64,000 nt of DNA from an uncultured Selenomonadales bacterium (GCA_937877655.1 CALFJC010000096.1:1-64000), one strand, 5' to 3'; shown: positions 8,093-17,832, counted from the stretch's first letter. Program-made: numbers and translations. Notes: generated from the letters alone by a model not told the origin.

Positions 8093-9247
8093 TCAAATTG
8101 CAAGCCCGCGCAGATTTTCCATGTCGAAGAGATTAACACAAAAAATTTGAACTTCAAAGTCCTCCGAGCGATAAAAAACATTTCCGGCGACTTGCGGCGG
8201 GCAAATCAAAAAATTTTTCTTTGTATCGTAACGTTTTGCATAAGCGAGCATCTGATACATATCGCCCGCAGTAATTTCGAGCTTCCATTTCGTATCCAAG
8301 ATAAATTTTTCGGCGGAATTTTCAAGGATGATGTCGGGTTGAAGTTTGAAACTGCGCGGAGTGTCGAATAAAAATTTTTCCCGCGCTTGAATTTTCACTT
8401 TGAAACGCTCGGAGAAATATTTTTTTATGTGTAAGGCAACGTAAACTTCAAATAATTTGTTCATGTCGAAGAGCAAAGTCATTGCCCGCGCCTTCCCCGC
8501 AAACGGCGTGAAATTTTCTCCCGCCAAAAAAATTTTCGTCCACTCCATGACCGATTGATATTCGCGATTTTGTTTGTCGATAAAAATCTGCGCGGAATCT
8601 TTTTGAAAATTACTCGACGGCTCCACAGAATCAAATTCTGCGAGTAATTTGCTTGCCAAACGTTTATTTTCCTGCGTCATCTGCCGAAGTTTTATCAAAG
8701 CCGCCTTTATCAAGCGGTGTTCGGCGCGATTTATGTTGTATTCGTCAAATGAAACGAAAAATTTTTCCATGTGCGCAAAATTTCTTCGGAGATTCCGATT
8801 GGCGAGCAATTTTCCTTTAAAAAAATTCAAATTTTCTTCCCGCACTGTGTATGTCGACTTTAAACCGCGCTTTACCAACTCCAAAACCATTTCAAGATAC
8901 GTTTTGATAAAAATTTCAAAGAGATTCAGCCGCGAAGTTTTTAATTCGGCGTCAGGAAATTTTTTGCCGCCTTTCATCAGCGCATGAATCATTTTCATTA
9001 CGAGTCCGCGCAGATTTTCTTCGTCGCCTTCATGTTTGTAAATTTTCGGCAGAATTTCTATCTGAAAACCGCTCGGCAACCGAATTGTTCCGACATAATT
9101 TTTTGCTTGAATGAATTTCCCGCCGTTTTTTTGCCAACCCAAACTTAAAAATTCACTTGCGCCAAGATATTTTACGAGTTCATCAAAGAATTCGCAGTCG
9201 GCGGCGAAAATTTTTTCATATTCACTAATCGTAACGAGTTTTTTCAT
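8093..9247 (-). CDS. mcrC: McrC-type subunit of a McrBC (type IV) restriction enzyme
   Basis: Nuclease partner of McrB, which cleaves DNA carrying modified cytosine. 384 residues, with an N-terminal beta-rich region and a C-terminal PD-(D/E)XK nuclease core seen as LQPDIILEN followed by FILDTKWK. It overlaps mcrB by 4 bases (ATGA), indicating translational coupling. The pair is enough for a type IV system; no methyltransferase is adjacent. Target specificity cannot be read from this subunit. Confidence 0.88.
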   Translation of the reverse strand: MKKLVTISEYEKIFAADCEFFDELVKYLGASEFLSLGWQKNGGKFIQAKNYVGTIRLPSGFQIEILPKIYKHEGDEENLRGLVMKMIHALMKGGKKFPDAELKTSRLNLFEIFIKTYLEMVLELVKRGLKSTYTVREENLNFFKGKLLANRNLRRNFAHMEKFFVSFDEYNINRAEHRLIKAALIKLRQMTQENKRLASKLLAEFDSVEPSSNFQKDSAQIFIDKQNREYQSVMEWTKIFLAGENFTPFAGKARAMTLLFDMNKLFEVYVALHIKKYFSERFKVKIQAREKFLFDTPRSFKLQPDIILENSAEKFILDTKWKLEITAGDMYQMLAYAKRYDTKKNFLICPPQVAGNVFYRSEDFEVQIFCVNLFDMENLRGLAI

Positions 9248-10650
9248 AGTTTATAGCTCTCAGCGTCCTTAAATGCGTCTTTATTAATCGTATATCGATA
9301 TTTTTCGTCGTCAAGCGGCTCGCGATTGATAAATTTACCGCCCAAAATCTTATAAATCGTTTCATAATCCTCGAAAAAATATTCCTGCAGGAGCGGAATG
9401 ATTTTGTTGATAAAAACCTTCGCAACGTCGGAGAGACTTTCGCATTTCATAAAATATGCGTGCCCGATTGTGTGTTCTCGGTCTAAAAATGTTTCAATCC
9501 GCGTGTTCAGCGTTTCCAACAGCCTTTGCAAATTCACTCCGTCGACATTTTCGCGTAAAAGTTCGGGGCGCGGCAGCATTTCGATAAAATCAAAGCGTCT
9601 TCGCAACGCTGTATCAATCAACGCTATTGATCTGTCGGCGGTGTTCATCGTTCCGATTATGTAAACATTTTTCGGAACGGTAAATTCTTTTTGCGAATAG
9701 GGCAATGTCACCGAAATTTCTTCGCGCTTGTCTTCTTCAATCAAAGTTATCAGTTCGCCGAAGATTTTTGAGATATTTCCTCGATTTATCTCGTCGATTA
9801 TGAAAACAAAGTTCTCCGAAGGATTTTTCGCCGCATTCTCACAAAATTTTTTGAAAACACCGCTTGCGACCTCGTAAAAAATATTTCCGTTGACAATTTT
9901 TGGCTTAATTCCTTCGATAAAGTCTTCATAGCCGTAGTTTTGATGAAAAGTTACGAAATTTATTCTGCCGTCGGCGCGAAGTTGATTGTATTCGTTCTTG
10001 TCGGGAGTTTCGGCGAGCTTTTGATTTTTGCAAATCGCAACGGCATAGGCGGCGGTCAAAAAAGTTTTCCCCGTGCCCGGAACTCCATGAAAAATCATGT
10101 TCAATGGAAAAATTCTTGGCGGCGGTTGTGTTAATGACTGAGAAACTGTATTTGCAGTCCATAAACCTTTTAAATCTGTTATTTCAAGTCCAAACAGATA
10201 TTCCAGAATGTATTCTTCAAATTCTGCAGATTGATCATTGGAAATTTCATAAATTGTTGAATCAACTACGATGCCAAAATGATTTGGAGCGTAAATTTTC
10301 ATTTCTTCATCGTAAAATATTCCGCTTAACGGCACTCCATCAATCGGATAAACCATTTCATAATGACGTTGAAACCAAGAATTTCTGGATTTGCAAGGTT
10401 CCAATTCATCATCAATGATTCGCCCAATCAATTTTACTCCACCATTGACTCTGGACTTATTGTTTCCATGGCAAAGATAAAAATAATCTCCATTACGCAT
10501 GGCAGAAAGTCTTTCGAGTTCTTTTTTTCCATTGACAGCAATAATTCTTTGCTTTAAGAAAAATTCCCACTCGACATCGGAAAATAAGTTTGACGGATGA
10601 TTTATTTTCCAAATCGTTCGTTTACTGCCTGCTTTTCTCTGATAAGCCAC
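9244..10650 (-). CDS. mcrB: McrB-type AAA+ GTPase with N-terminal EVE/PUA-like domain
   Basis: Motor and specificity subunit of McrBC. Residues about 20-150 look like an EVE/PUA-like module (GDYFYLCHGNN, VKLIGRI), the kind that reads modified bases. The AAA+ core follows: Walker A GVPGTGKTF (189-197), Walker B FVFIIDEINRGN (281-292) and sensor GTMNTADRS. The start is a GTG at 10650 with GAGGAGG 6-7 bases upstream; that site overlaps the end of hisH, 12 bases away, so hisH-mcrB-mcrC is probably one transcript. The assignment to GTP rather than ATP rests on family membership. Confidence 0.88.
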   Translation of the reverse strand: MAYQRKAGSKRTIWKINHPSNLFSDVEWEFFLKQRIIAVNGKKELERLSAMRNGDYFYLCHGNNKSRVNGGVKLIGRIIDDELEPCKSRNSWFQRHYEMVYPIDGVPLSGIFYDEEMKIYAPNHFGIVVDSTIYEISNDQSAEFEEYILEYLFGLEITDLKGLWTANTVSQSLTQPPPRIFPLNMIFHGVPGTGKTFLTAAYAVAICKNQKLAETPDKNEYNQLRADGRINFVTFHQNYGYEDFIEGIKPKIVNGNIFYEVASGVFKKFCENAAKNPSENFVFIIDEINRGNISKIFGELITLIEEDKREEISVTLPYSQKEFTVPKNVYIIGTMNTADRSIALIDTALRRRFDFIEMLPRPELLRENVDGVNLQRLLETLNTRIETFLDREHTIGHAYFMKCESLSDVAKVFINKIIPLLQEYFFEDYETIYKILGGKFINREPLDDEKYRYTINKDAFKDAESYKL

Positions 10651-10662
10651 GCGCCCGCCTCC

Positions 10663-11277
10663 TCAAAGCTCGACGAAATTTTTAAGAACATGCAAGCCGA
10701 CGTCGCCGGACTTTTCGGGGTGAAATTGAGTGGCGAAAATATTTTCAAACTCAATAGCCGCCGTGACTTTTTCGCCGTAAGTTGTGGTAGCCGCGATAAT
10801 TTTTTTATCTTCGGGCTCCGCGTGATAGCTGTGAACGAAATAAAAATATGAATTATCATTTATGCCATTGAACAAATTCCTAATTCCTAATTCCTCATTT
10901 CTAATTGAAACCGAGTTCCAACCCATATGCGGGATTTTCAAATCGCCTGCGCGGATTTTTCTGACGCGCCCGCTGAAAATTTTCAAGCCGTCAACGTTCG
11001 GAGATTCTTCACTGCCCGCAAATAAAATCTGGAGCCCGACGCAGATACCCAAAATCGGTTTGCCCGCAGAAATTTCTTGCTTAATTGTCGGAATCAAGCC
11101 CGTTGCCGCAAGATTTTTCATGCAGTCGCCGAACGCACCGACGCCCGGCAAAATAATTTTATCTGCGCGCCGAATATCCTCAGCCGAACTCGAAATTTTC
11201 ACGTCGCCGCCGACAAAAGCCGCCGCCTTCGCCACGCTGTACAAATTTCCCACGCCGTAATCAATCAAAACAATCAT
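10663..11277 (-). CDS. hisH: Imidazole glycerol phosphate synthase, glutamine amidotransferase subunit
   Basis: Supplies ammonia from glutamine to HisF in histidine synthesis. Class I amidotransferase, 204 residues: IDYGVGN at the start, nucleophile Cys79 in GICVGLQ, catalytic His/Glu in ATQFHPEKSG, and YFVHSYHAEP. The start was moved to the ATG at 11277, which has GGAGG 8 bases upstream and matches the family N-terminus. Residues 125-134 (IRNEELGIRN) are not family sequence: they translate a short heptamer repeat lying in frame between MGWNSVS and LFNGI. No other his gene is adjacent. Catalytic residues are intact, so it may be functional. Confidence 0.92.
   Translation of the reverse strand: MIVLIDYGVGNLYSVAKAAAFVGGDVKISSSAEDIRRADKIILPGVGAFGDCMKNLAATGLIPTIKQEISAGKPILGICVGLQILFAGSEESPNVDGLKIFSGRVRKIRAGDLKIPHMGWNSVSIRNEELGIRNLFNGINDNSYFYFVHSYHAEPEDKKIIAATTTYGEKVTAAIEFENIFATQFHPEKSGDVGLHVLKNFVEL
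10874..10907. repeat. Heptamer repeat inside hisH
   Basis: AAATTCC-TAATTCC-TAATTCC-TCATTTC-TAATTG on the plus strand, i.e. TTAGGAA-type units on the coding strand. It is read in frame as IRNEELGIRN. Confidence 0.85.
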
Positions 11278-11380
11278 TTTTCCGCCTCCAACATTTTTTC
11301 TTATGCTATCAGCTATTTCTGTCAAAATCAATCGCCTTGTGCTAAAATCATTTGAAATTTAATCTGAAGGAGAATTTTCA
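11278..11380. promoter_or_regulatory. Divergent intergenic region with two likely promoters
   Basis: Plus strand: extended -10 TGTGCTAAAAT (TAAAAT at 11343-11348) upstream of the spermidine synthase-like gene. Minus strand: TTGACA (11325-11320), 16-bp spacer, TAAGAA, for hisH. Both are incomplete matches. Confidence 0.45.
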
Positions 11381-12967
11381 ATGGAAAAAGCCTCGCCGTT
11401 GCTGAAAAATAAAAATTTTCTCTACGCGACAGAATTTTTTTCCGGAATGTCGATAATGGCGGTCGAATTGGGCGCAAGTCGCCTGCTCGCGCCGTATTTC
11501 AGCTCGTCGCAAATCGTTTGGACGATTATAATCGGAACAATCATGATAGCGTTGGCTTTGGGAAATGTTTGGGGCGGACGCCGCGCAGATTCGGATAAAA
11601 ATCCCGCAAAACTTTATCGCCGATTGATTTTCGCCGCGATTTGGATTGGAGCAATACCTGTTCTCGGAAAATATTTGATTTTGGGCATTGCGGGAGCTTT
11701 AATCGTTGCAATCGACACGAATTTATTGATTTGGGCGGCGTTTTTATCTTGCATGGCAATTTTTGTCCTGCCTTTATTTTTGCTCGGAACAGTGACGCCG
11801 TCTTTAGTGAAATATTCGACAGATAATCTCGAACACAACGGGCGAATCGTCGGAAATTTGAATGCGTTCAATACGATCGGGAGCATAATAGGGACATTTC
11901 TCCCGACTTTCGTAACAATTCCCGCCGTCGGCACCGCGATAACCTTTTTAATCTTTTCGGGCGTGCTTTTATCGATTGGAATAATTTATTTTTTGAGTAT
12001 CGGCGCGAAAAAAATCTGCGCGGGAGCAATTTTTATCTTTATTGCAAGTTCAATCGCGGGAAATTCAAACAGCTTTGCATTTTGGGAGAAAAATATTTTG
12101 TACGAAGGCGAATCGATTTACAATTACCTTCAAGTCAAGGAAACACCGAGCAAAATAATTTTTTCTACGAATGTTTTGTTCGGAGTGCAGTCATTGAAGG
12201 TAAAAGGCGGCGGCTTGACGGGAATGTATTATGACTATGCGTTGGCAGCACCGCTTTTGACGGGCGGAAAAAAAATTTTGATATTGGGCATGGGCACGGG
12301 AACTTTTGCGGAGCAATGCGGGAAATATTTTCCCGGTTCGGAGATAAAAGGCGTGGAGATTGACGAAAAAATTACGTTTCTTGCCGAAAAATATTTTGAT
12401 TTGCCCGCTGATGTCGAAGTTTTGACTTATGACGGGCGCGCCTTCCTGCAAAGCGACAAAAATATTTACGACGTGATATTGGTTGATGCATTTCAAGACA
12501 TTTCGCCGCCGTTTCAGATGAGTTCGACGGAATTTTTTACGTTGGTTAAAAATCATTTGTCTGAAGGCGGCGTAATGGTTGTGAATATGAACATGCGGGC
12601 GAGCGGCGCGGGCAATATCAACGAATATTTGATTGACACGATAGGAAAAAGTTTTTCTGCGCTGAAAATTATCGACGCGAGCGGCGTAACGAACAAAGTT
12701 TTATTCGCAGCGGCGGACGAAAAAATTTTAAACAACCTCCGAGCCCGCGCAGAAACTCTTGACGACGAAAATTTATCGCGCTTGATGATTCACACCGCCG
12801 AAAATTGGACGGAGCCTACTCTTGGCAAAAATATTTTGACGGACGACCGTGCTCCCGTCGAAATGTTGAGCATGCGGGCTTTGGATAATCTGATTCAAAA
12901 AAATCTTGGGCGTTACAAAGAAATTTATCGTCGCGAAGGTTTGAACGGCTTGTTGAAATCTTTTTGA
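11381..12967 (+). CDS. Fused membrane protein / spermidine synthase-like aminopropyltransferase
   Basis: 528 residues. The first 230 or so residues contain 7-8 hydrophobic helices of the kind found in fused spermidine synthases. The C-terminal half is a Rossmann methyltransferase-like fold: ILGMGTGTFAEQ (about 301-312), GVEIDEKI (about 325) and ILVDAFQDISPPF (about 367). These match the decarboxylated-SAM-binding and catalytic-Asp positions of SpeE. Polyamine synthesis is the likely role but substrates are inferred only. AAGGAG lies upstream of the ATG. Single gene, ending in a terminator. Confidence 0.82.
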   Translation: MEKASPLLKNKNFLYATEFFSGMSIMAVELGASRLLAPYFSSSQIVWTIIIGTIMIALALGNVWGGRRADSDKNPAKLYRRLIFAAIWIGAIPVLGKYLILGIAGALIVAIDTNLLIWAAFLSCMAIFVLPLFLLGTVTPSLVKYSTDNLEHNGRIVGNLNAFNTIGSIIGTFLPTFVTIPAVGTAITFLIFSGVLLSIGIIYFLSIGAKKICAGAIFIFIASSIAGNSNSFAFWEKNILYEGESIYNYLQVKETPSKIIFSTNVLFGVQSLKVKGGGLTGMYYDYALAAPLLTGGKKILILGMGTGTFAEQCGKYFPGSEIKGVEIDEKITFLAEKYFDLPADVEVLTYDGRAFLQSDKNIYDVILVDAFQDISPPFQMSSTEFFTLVKNHLSEGGVMVVNMNMRASGAGNINEYLIDTIGKSFSALKIIDASGVTNKVLFAAADEKILNNLRARAETLDDENLSRLMIHTAENWTEPTLGKNILTDDRAPVEMLSMRALDNLIQKNLGRYKEIYRREGLNGLLKSF

Positions 12968-12971
12968 GATA

Positions 12972-13010
12972 AAAAAATCCCTCCGCTGTTTGGAGGGATT
13001 AAATTTTTTT
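12972..13010 (+). terminator. Terminator of the spermidine synthase-like gene
   Basis: Stem AATCCCTCC/GGAGGGATT (12976-13000) with a following T-rich tail. Confidence 0.85.
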
Positions 13011-13023
13011 CCGCGCTTTTATC

Positions 13024-13102
13024 AATTAGGAATTATGAATTAGGAATTAGGAATGGAAAACCTTCCTTCATTATTAATTCCTCATTCCTAATTCCTAATT
13101 AA
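13024..13102. repeat. Inverted pair of heptamer repeats (hairpin) at the end of the CAP/RTX gene
   Basis: Left arm of TTAGGAA-type units (13024-13056) and right arm of the complementary TAATTCC units (13070-13102) can fold into a long hairpin with a short loop. The right arm supplies the last codons (IRN) and stop of the minus-strand gene ending at 13088. Confidence 0.85.
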
Positions 13103-15877
13103 ATCAGCTCCGCTGATTTTGTAATTCGTGCCGTTAATGTTAAAAGTTGTCGCCGTGAAATTCTTCAGAGTAAGCGCATTTGAAGTTGAATCGACGGCGA
13201 AATAAATTTCTCTCTTTGAACTTTCGTAAGTCGAAGAAAAATTCCCCGTGATTTGCAACATGTCTTCGTTTTCAAAGCCGAAAATAACATCCTGCCCGTC
13301 GCCGCTCTCATAAATGAAAACGTCCGCGCCCGCATTGCCCCAGAGCATGTCATTTCCTTTGCCGCCAAGCAATGTATCATTTCCTGCGCCGCCGCGAAGG
13401 GTATCGTTGCCCGTGTTCCCGAAAATCGAATCATCGCCCGCACCGCCCAAAAGGGTATCGTTTCCCTTACCGCCCGTCATTGTGTTATCAAGCGCATTGC
13501 CCGAAATTTTTGCGGCTTTCGTCCTTGAGGCGGCTGTGACTGTTTTTATCGCCGAACCGACCGTTACAGGCGATTTTGTTAAATTTGTTACGGTTAAATT
13601 CGTCAAGACTCCGACCATCGTTGAAAAACTTTTGCCCGCAGGATTAATCAGATTAAGATTTTTGCCTTTCGCCTTTTTAATCGTCAAAGTTCCCGCGTCC
13701 GTCGTTAAAATTACATCCAAACCGTTCAAAGCAGTATCTGAAATATTTGCTCCGAGAGAAATTTTTTCCGTGACCGCGTAATCGGTTATCACATCATTTC
13801 CGCCGCTGTAAATGAAGAAATCTTTACCGTTGCCGCCGGTTAAAGTGTCGTTGCCTGCTCCGCCCCATAAAGAATCTTTACCGTTGTTGCCCGAAAGTTT
13901 ATCGTCGCCCGCGCCGCCGAAAATCGAATCTGCACCCGCTTCGCCCGTGATTGTATCATTCGCGCCGCCTCCTTTTATCGCATTGTCGAGAGAATTTCCT
14001 GTGATTTTTGTGACTGAAGTTCTTTTGGACGCGTCGATAATTTTAATCGACGAGTCGACAGTCACGGGAGATTTTGTCGAGTCGGTGACGCTTAAGAGAG
14101 TCGGTTCCGACCCGCCGCCCGAAGAAGTATCTGCGGGAGTGGTATCTGTCGGAGTGGTATCAGAAGAAATTTCGGCGATATTTATTTTCGACAGAGATGA
14201 TGCTCCGACTAAAGTTATTTTATTTTTGCCGACCGTAACAATTACATCATTAAAACTTTTTGCGGTTGAATACGAACTGCCCGAAATGCCGATTGTATCT
14301 GTTGCTCCGAAGCCTTCAATATAATCGTTGCCGTCGCCCGCCGCGTATTTGAATAAAATATTTGAGCCGCGATTTTTAATGTAATCATTACCTGTGCCGC
14401 CTTCGATTGTTACTTTGGAACTGCCGCCTTTGTCGTTGTGTTCGTTATTGTAGCTGTCATCGTAAAAGACATCCCAAGGCTCGTAATAATAATAGCCGTT
14501 GTAAATCAGATCGTCGCCTGCGCCGCCGTCGAGCATGGAATTTGATCCGCTGTTTATAATTGTATCGTTTCCCGTTCCGACAGTAATTTTTATATCCGTG
14601 CCGCCTTTACTGAAAAATTCTCCGTTGACTATAAAATTATTTCCCGACTCGGAATGAACGGTTACGTTATCTCCGTGATTGAAAATCCTGTCGTGTCCTT
14701 CGCCGCCGTCTATCACAGCTTGATTATTGTAATTTGTGATGGAATCCGCGCCTTTGCCGCCGTTTATTGTGGCTTTGTCGTAGTAAGTATCTTCCCAAGA
14801 ACGAGTATCCCAATTATAATCGCTTGTTTTATCGACAGTGATTGAATCATTTCCTTCGCCGCCATCTATTTTGACATTGGCTCCTTCACTCTGAATATTA
14901 TCGTTGTCCTTGCCGCCCGTGAGTGTCACGTTCGATTCGCTATTTATTATGGGCTCGGCATCTTTGGCAGTATCGGTTGAGATGCTTGCGCCTTTTAAAG
15001 AGATTGCTGTTGTTAAAATTTCGTCCGCGCTTAAAGTTTCAACGTCATTTAAATTGCCTGCAAACATTTGCACCCAATGATTTTTCCATTCGGAACTTGA
15101 ATCATAAGCATATCCGACACCGAGTTTTTTGTAATCGGAATTTAAAATGTTTGCTCTGTGTCCCGTTGAATTCATCCAAGAATTCATTACTTCTTTTGGC
15201 GAAGTCTGACCGACAGCAATGTTTTCTCCCAGCCTGCTGTAAGATTTTTTTACCGCCGTGAAACAACTTGAACCGTCGGGACGTGTATGACTGTACAGCT
15301 CGACAAGTTCCTGTTCACGAATCGATGTGGCGTCCATAAGTCCTTGAGCGAGTGTAAGCGGCGACAAATTTCTTTCTTCGCGCTCCTCATTGACAATCCG
15401 CAAAATTTCCCAAATATATTCGTTGGCTGTACCTTCGTAATAATCGCTTGCATCGGTCGAGCCCTTCAACGTGAGATTGAAATAACCTTTATCGTCTGTC
15501 CAAATAATGTCTTCGCCGCTGATCATGTAACTGAGTTGCGCCGTGTCCTTGTCGTCATTTGTGATAAAAATTTTGTCGTTCGTTGGATCAATATCTTCAA
15601 TCACGACCGAAATTTTTTTATCAACGGAGTAAGACAAATTAAAAGTATCGGAACCTTTTCCGCCGCTCAATGTGCCCGTGCCGCCCGTCATATTCAAAAT
15701 ATCGTCACCGGAACCGCCGATTAGCAGAATATTATTTTTTCCGTTGCTCTCAAGTGTGTCATTGCCTGCCAAGCCGTAAATTTGTGTTTTGTCAGCTGCA
15801 ACAACGAGTTTATCTTTTCCGGATTTGCCGACAAGAACTTCTGCGAAACGCTGAATATCAAAAATTATTTCCCGCAT
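13088..15877 (-). CDS. Secreted RTX protein with a CAP (SCP/PR-1-like) domain
   Basis: 929 residues. The start MREIIFDIQRFA carries the short motif shared with the RTX gene at 45512. RTX-like repeats come first (about 25-90), then a CAP domain at about 150-280 with HTRPDG, LGENIAVG, STGHRANILN and WVQMFAGN. Two more RTX regions follow (about 310-550 and 640-860). The C-terminal 80 or so residues (GADVFIYESGDGQDVIFGF to INGTNYKISG) recur almost unchanged in the RTX proteins at 45512 and 48398, so they may form a secretion signal. Probably exported by type I secretion; the role of the CAP domain is unknown. AGGAG precedes the ATG. Confidence 0.85.
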   Translation of the reverse strand: MREIIFDIQRFAEVLVGKSGKDKLVVAADKTQIYGLAGNDTLESNGKNNILLIGGSGDDILNMTGGTGTLSGGKGSDTFNLSYSVDKKISVVIEDIDPTNDKIFITNDDKDTAQLSYMISGEDIIWTDDKGYFNLTLKGSTDASDYYEGTANEYIWEILRIVNEEREERNLSPLTLAQGLMDATSIREQELVELYSHTRPDGSSCFTAVKKSYSRLGENIAVGQTSPKEVMNSWMNSTGHRANILNSDYKKLGVGYAYDSSSEWKNHWVQMFAGNLNDVETLSADEILTTAISLKGASISTDTAKDAEPIINSESNVTLTGGKDNDNIQSEGANVKIDGGEGNDSITVDKTSDYNWDTRSWEDTYYDKATINGGKGADSITNYNNQAVIDGGEGHDRIFNHGDNVTVHSESGNNFIVNGEFFSKGGTDIKITVGTGNDTIINSGSNSMLDGGAGDDLIYNGYYYYEPWDVFYDDSYNNEHNDKGGSSKVTIEGGTGNDYIKNRGSNILFKYAAGDGNDYIEGFGATDTIGISGSSYSTAKSFNDVIVTVGKNKITLVGASSLSKINIAEISSDTTPTDTTPADTSSGGGSEPTLLSVTDSTKSPVTVDSSIKIIDASKRTSVTKITGNSLDNAIKGGGANDTITGEAGADSIFGGAGDDKLSGNNGKDSLWGGAGNDTLTGGNGKDFFIYSGGNDVITDYAVTEKISLGANISDTALNGLDVILTTDAGTLTIKKAKGKNLNLINPAGKSFSTMVGVLTNLTVTNLTKSPVTVGSAIKTVTAASRTKAAKISGNALDNTMTGGKGNDTLLGGAGDDSIFGNTGNDTLRGGAGNDTLLGGKGNDMLWGNAGADVFIYESGDGQDVIFGFENEDMLQITGNFSSTYESSKREIYFAVDSTSNALTLKNFTATTFNINGTNYKISGADLIRN

Positions 15878-15909
15878 GAGATATTCTCCTCTCGATAAAA
15901 TTTTTCTGC

Positions 15910-15962
15910 ATTATACAATATCGAATAAAAAAAATCCCGCCGAATTTTTTCGACGGGGTTAA
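15910..15962. terminator. tsf terminator and -10 element of the CAP/RTX gene
   Basis: Stem AATCCCGCCG/CGACGGGGTT (15933-15960) ends the rpsB-tsf transcript. A TATAAT on the minus strand (15915-15910) lies just beyond it and is the likely -10 of the CAP/RTX gene; no good -35 is seen. Confidence 0.7.
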
Positions 15963-15984
15963 TTTTTTATGAACGGATAAATTT

Positions 15985-16863
15985 TTACATTCCCGCTTGA
16001 GCCGCAACTTCAGCCGCGAAGTCAACTTCTTTTTTCTCGATGCCTTCGCCGAGTTGCCAGCGCGTAAATCTCAAAACTTTTTCTTTGCCCAAAATATCTT
16101 TGACGGTTTGTTTACTGCCAGGTTCAGCCTTAACAAAATCCTGTTCGACAAGGCAAACTTCCTTATAAAATTTGTTGATGCGTCCTTCGACCATGCGTTC
16201 GACGATTTTTGCGGGCTTGCCTTCTTCAAGAGCCTGTTTGCGAAGAATTTCCTTTTCATGTTCGAGTTCGGAGGCGTCAACGCCTGCGCGGTCAACGGCG
16301 GAAGGATTAGCCGCCGCGATTTGCATTGCGACATCTTTACCGAGTTCGTCTGAACCGCCCGTCATTTCGACGAGCACGCCGATTTTTCCGCCCATATGAA
16401 TGTAAGTCGTGAGTTTGCCTTCGGTTTCGTAGGTTACAAAGCGGCGAATGGAAATTTTTTCTCCGATGGTCGCGGTCGCTTCGGTTACGAGCTCGGAAAC
16501 TTTTTTGTCGTCAATAACGCTGTCATTAAGCGCGTCGAGATCGGCGGGTTTGGTTTCGGCAATGTGTTCGATAACTTTTTTCTCCAACGCACGGAAATTT
16601 TCGTTGTTGGCGGTGAAGTCGGTTTCGCAGTTGACTTCGAGCAGGACGCCCGTCTTTTTATCAGCCGAAATGTAAGCCGCAACGGCTCCTTCCGCCGCAA
16701 TGCGTCCCGATTTTTTAGCCGCCTTCGCAATTCCCTTTTCGCGAAGATAATCAATCGCCTTTTGCATGTCGCCGTCCGTCGCGGTAAGAGCTTTTTTGCA
16801 ATCCATCATGCCCGCGCCGGTTCTTTCGCGCAATTCCTTAACAACAGCCGCACTTATAGCCAT
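15985..16863 (-). CDS. tsf: Translation elongation factor Ts
   Basis: Guanine-nucleotide exchange factor for EF-Tu. 292 residues, full length. The N-terminal UBA-like region reads [19 protein letters not shown], followed by the core with [12 protein letters not shown] and [10 protein letters not shown] and the C-terminal [21 protein letters not shown] precedes the ATG. It follows rpsB, the usual bacterial order, but the 85-base gap contains a heptamer-repeat tract. Confidence 0.97.
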   Translation of the reverse strand: MAISAAVVKELRERTGAGMMDCKKALTATDGDMQKAIDYLREKGIAKAAKKSGRIAAEGAVAAYISADKKTGVLLEVNCETDFTANNENFRALEKKVIEHIAETKPADLDALNDSVIDDKKVSELVTEATATIGEKISIRRFVTYETEGKLTTYIHMGGKIGVLVEMTGGSDELGKDVAMQIAAANPSAVDRAGVDASELEHEKEILRKQALEEGKPAKIVERMVEGRINKFYKEVCLVEQDFVKAEPGSKQTVKDILGKEKVLRFTRWQLGEGIEKKEVDFAAEVAAQAGM

Positions 16864-16879
16864 TTATCTTTCACCTCAG

Positions 16880-16945
16880 TTTTAGGTTTTAGGTTTTAGG
16901 TTTTAGGTTATAGCTTATAGGTTTTTTTCTATCAGCTATTCCCTT
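16880..16945. repeat. TTTTAGG x4 plus TTATAGC-type heptamers between rpsB and tsf
   Basis: Four exact TTTTAGG units (16880-16907), then TTATAGC, TTATAGG, a T run, and TATCAGC-type units. The latter can pair with the former to make a hairpin within the rpsB-tsf transcript. Confidence 0.8.
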
Positions 16946-16948
16946 GAA

Positions 16949-17668
16949 TTAATCTTCATTTTCGGCGGACGCCTCTGCATTTTCCGCGCCTTGATTTCCT
17001 TCAAGCATGGCGTCGGCAATTTTCGCCGTCAAAAGTTTCACGGCACGAATTGCATCGTCATTGCCGGGAATAACATAATCAATTTCGTCGGGGTCGCAGT
17101 TGGTATCGACAATCGCGACAATCGGAATGTTGAGCTTGCGGGCTTCAGCAACCGCAATTCTTTCCTTGCGCGGATCGACTACGAACAATGCGCCCGGCAA
17201 TTTGTTCATTTCCTTAATGCCGCCGAGATATTTTTCCAAACGCGCCATTTCGTGACGAAGTTGCATGACTTCTTTTTTGGTCAAAACTTCAAAAGTTCCG
17301 TCCTGTTCCATTGTCTCCAACTCTTTAAGGCGATTGATGCGCTTCTGAATCGTCTGGAAATTGGTCAACATTCCGCCGAGCCAGCGTTCATTGACAAAAA
17401 ATTGTCCTGCGCGGACAGCTTCTTCCTTAACCGCCTCTTGCGCCTGCTTCTTTGTGCCGACGAACAAAATAGATTTGCCTTCTTCGGCAACCGAGCGGAC
17501 GAAATTATAAGCTTCGTCGACTTTGCGAACGGTTTTTTGCAAATCGATAATATAAATGCCGTTGCGCTCGGTGAAGATGTAACGCGCCATTTTCGGATTC
17601 CAACGACGAGTTTGATGTCCGAAATGCACGCCCGCTTCCAAAAGCTGTTTCATTGAGATAACTGCCAT
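16949..17668 (-). CDS. rpsB: 30S ribosomal protein S2
   Basis: Small-subunit ribosomal protein, 239 residues. Family landmarks: [49 protein letters not shown] and [14 protein letters not shown]. The ATG at 17668 has AGGAGG upstream and gives the standard N-terminus MAVISMKQ; an earlier in-frame start has no support. First gene of the rpsB-tsf operon. Confidence 0.97.
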   Translation of the reverse strand: MAVISMKQLLEAGVHFGHQTRRWNPKMARYIFTERNGIYIIDLQKTVRKVDEAYNFVRSVAEEGKSILFVGTKKQAQEAVKEEAVRAGQFFVNERWLGGMLTNFQTIQKRINRLKELETMEQDGTFEVLTKKEVMQLRHEMARLEKYLGGIKEMNKLPGALFVVDPRKERIAVAEARKLNIPIVAIVDTNCDPDEIDYVIPGNDDAIRAVKLLTAKIADAMLEGNQGAENAEASAENED

Positions 17669-17715
17669 TTGAAAATTCCTCCTGTTTTTCAATCGCGGAA
17701 CATTTTCGCGCCGAT

Positions 17716-17786
17716 TAACAGCTTATAGCTGATAGCTTATAGTTTTTTTCCTATAACCTATAAGCTATCCTCTATCACCTAAAACT
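17716..17786. repeat. Heptamer inverted repeat in the rpsB leader
   Basis: Units TTATAGC, TGATAGC, TTATAG, then a T run, then CTATAAC, CTATAAG, CTATCCT, CTATCAC, CTAAAAC. The two halves are complementary, so the roughly 158-nt rpsB 5' UTR can form a long hairpin. Confidence 0.75.
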
Positions 17787-17832
17787 GAACAGGCGACGCT
17801 CCGATTCCGCGTGATTTTTTTAAACGCGGCGC

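Noticed and set aside
13314..14324. Pro- and Ser-rich frames opposite the CAP/RTX gene
   Set aside because: They are the reverse reading of Gly/Asp-rich RTX codons and recur opposite every RTX gene.
16880..16907. TTTTAGG x4 as a telomere or origin element
   Set aside because: It is one of several unrelated heptamer types in the window and lies within an operon, with no replication genes nearby.
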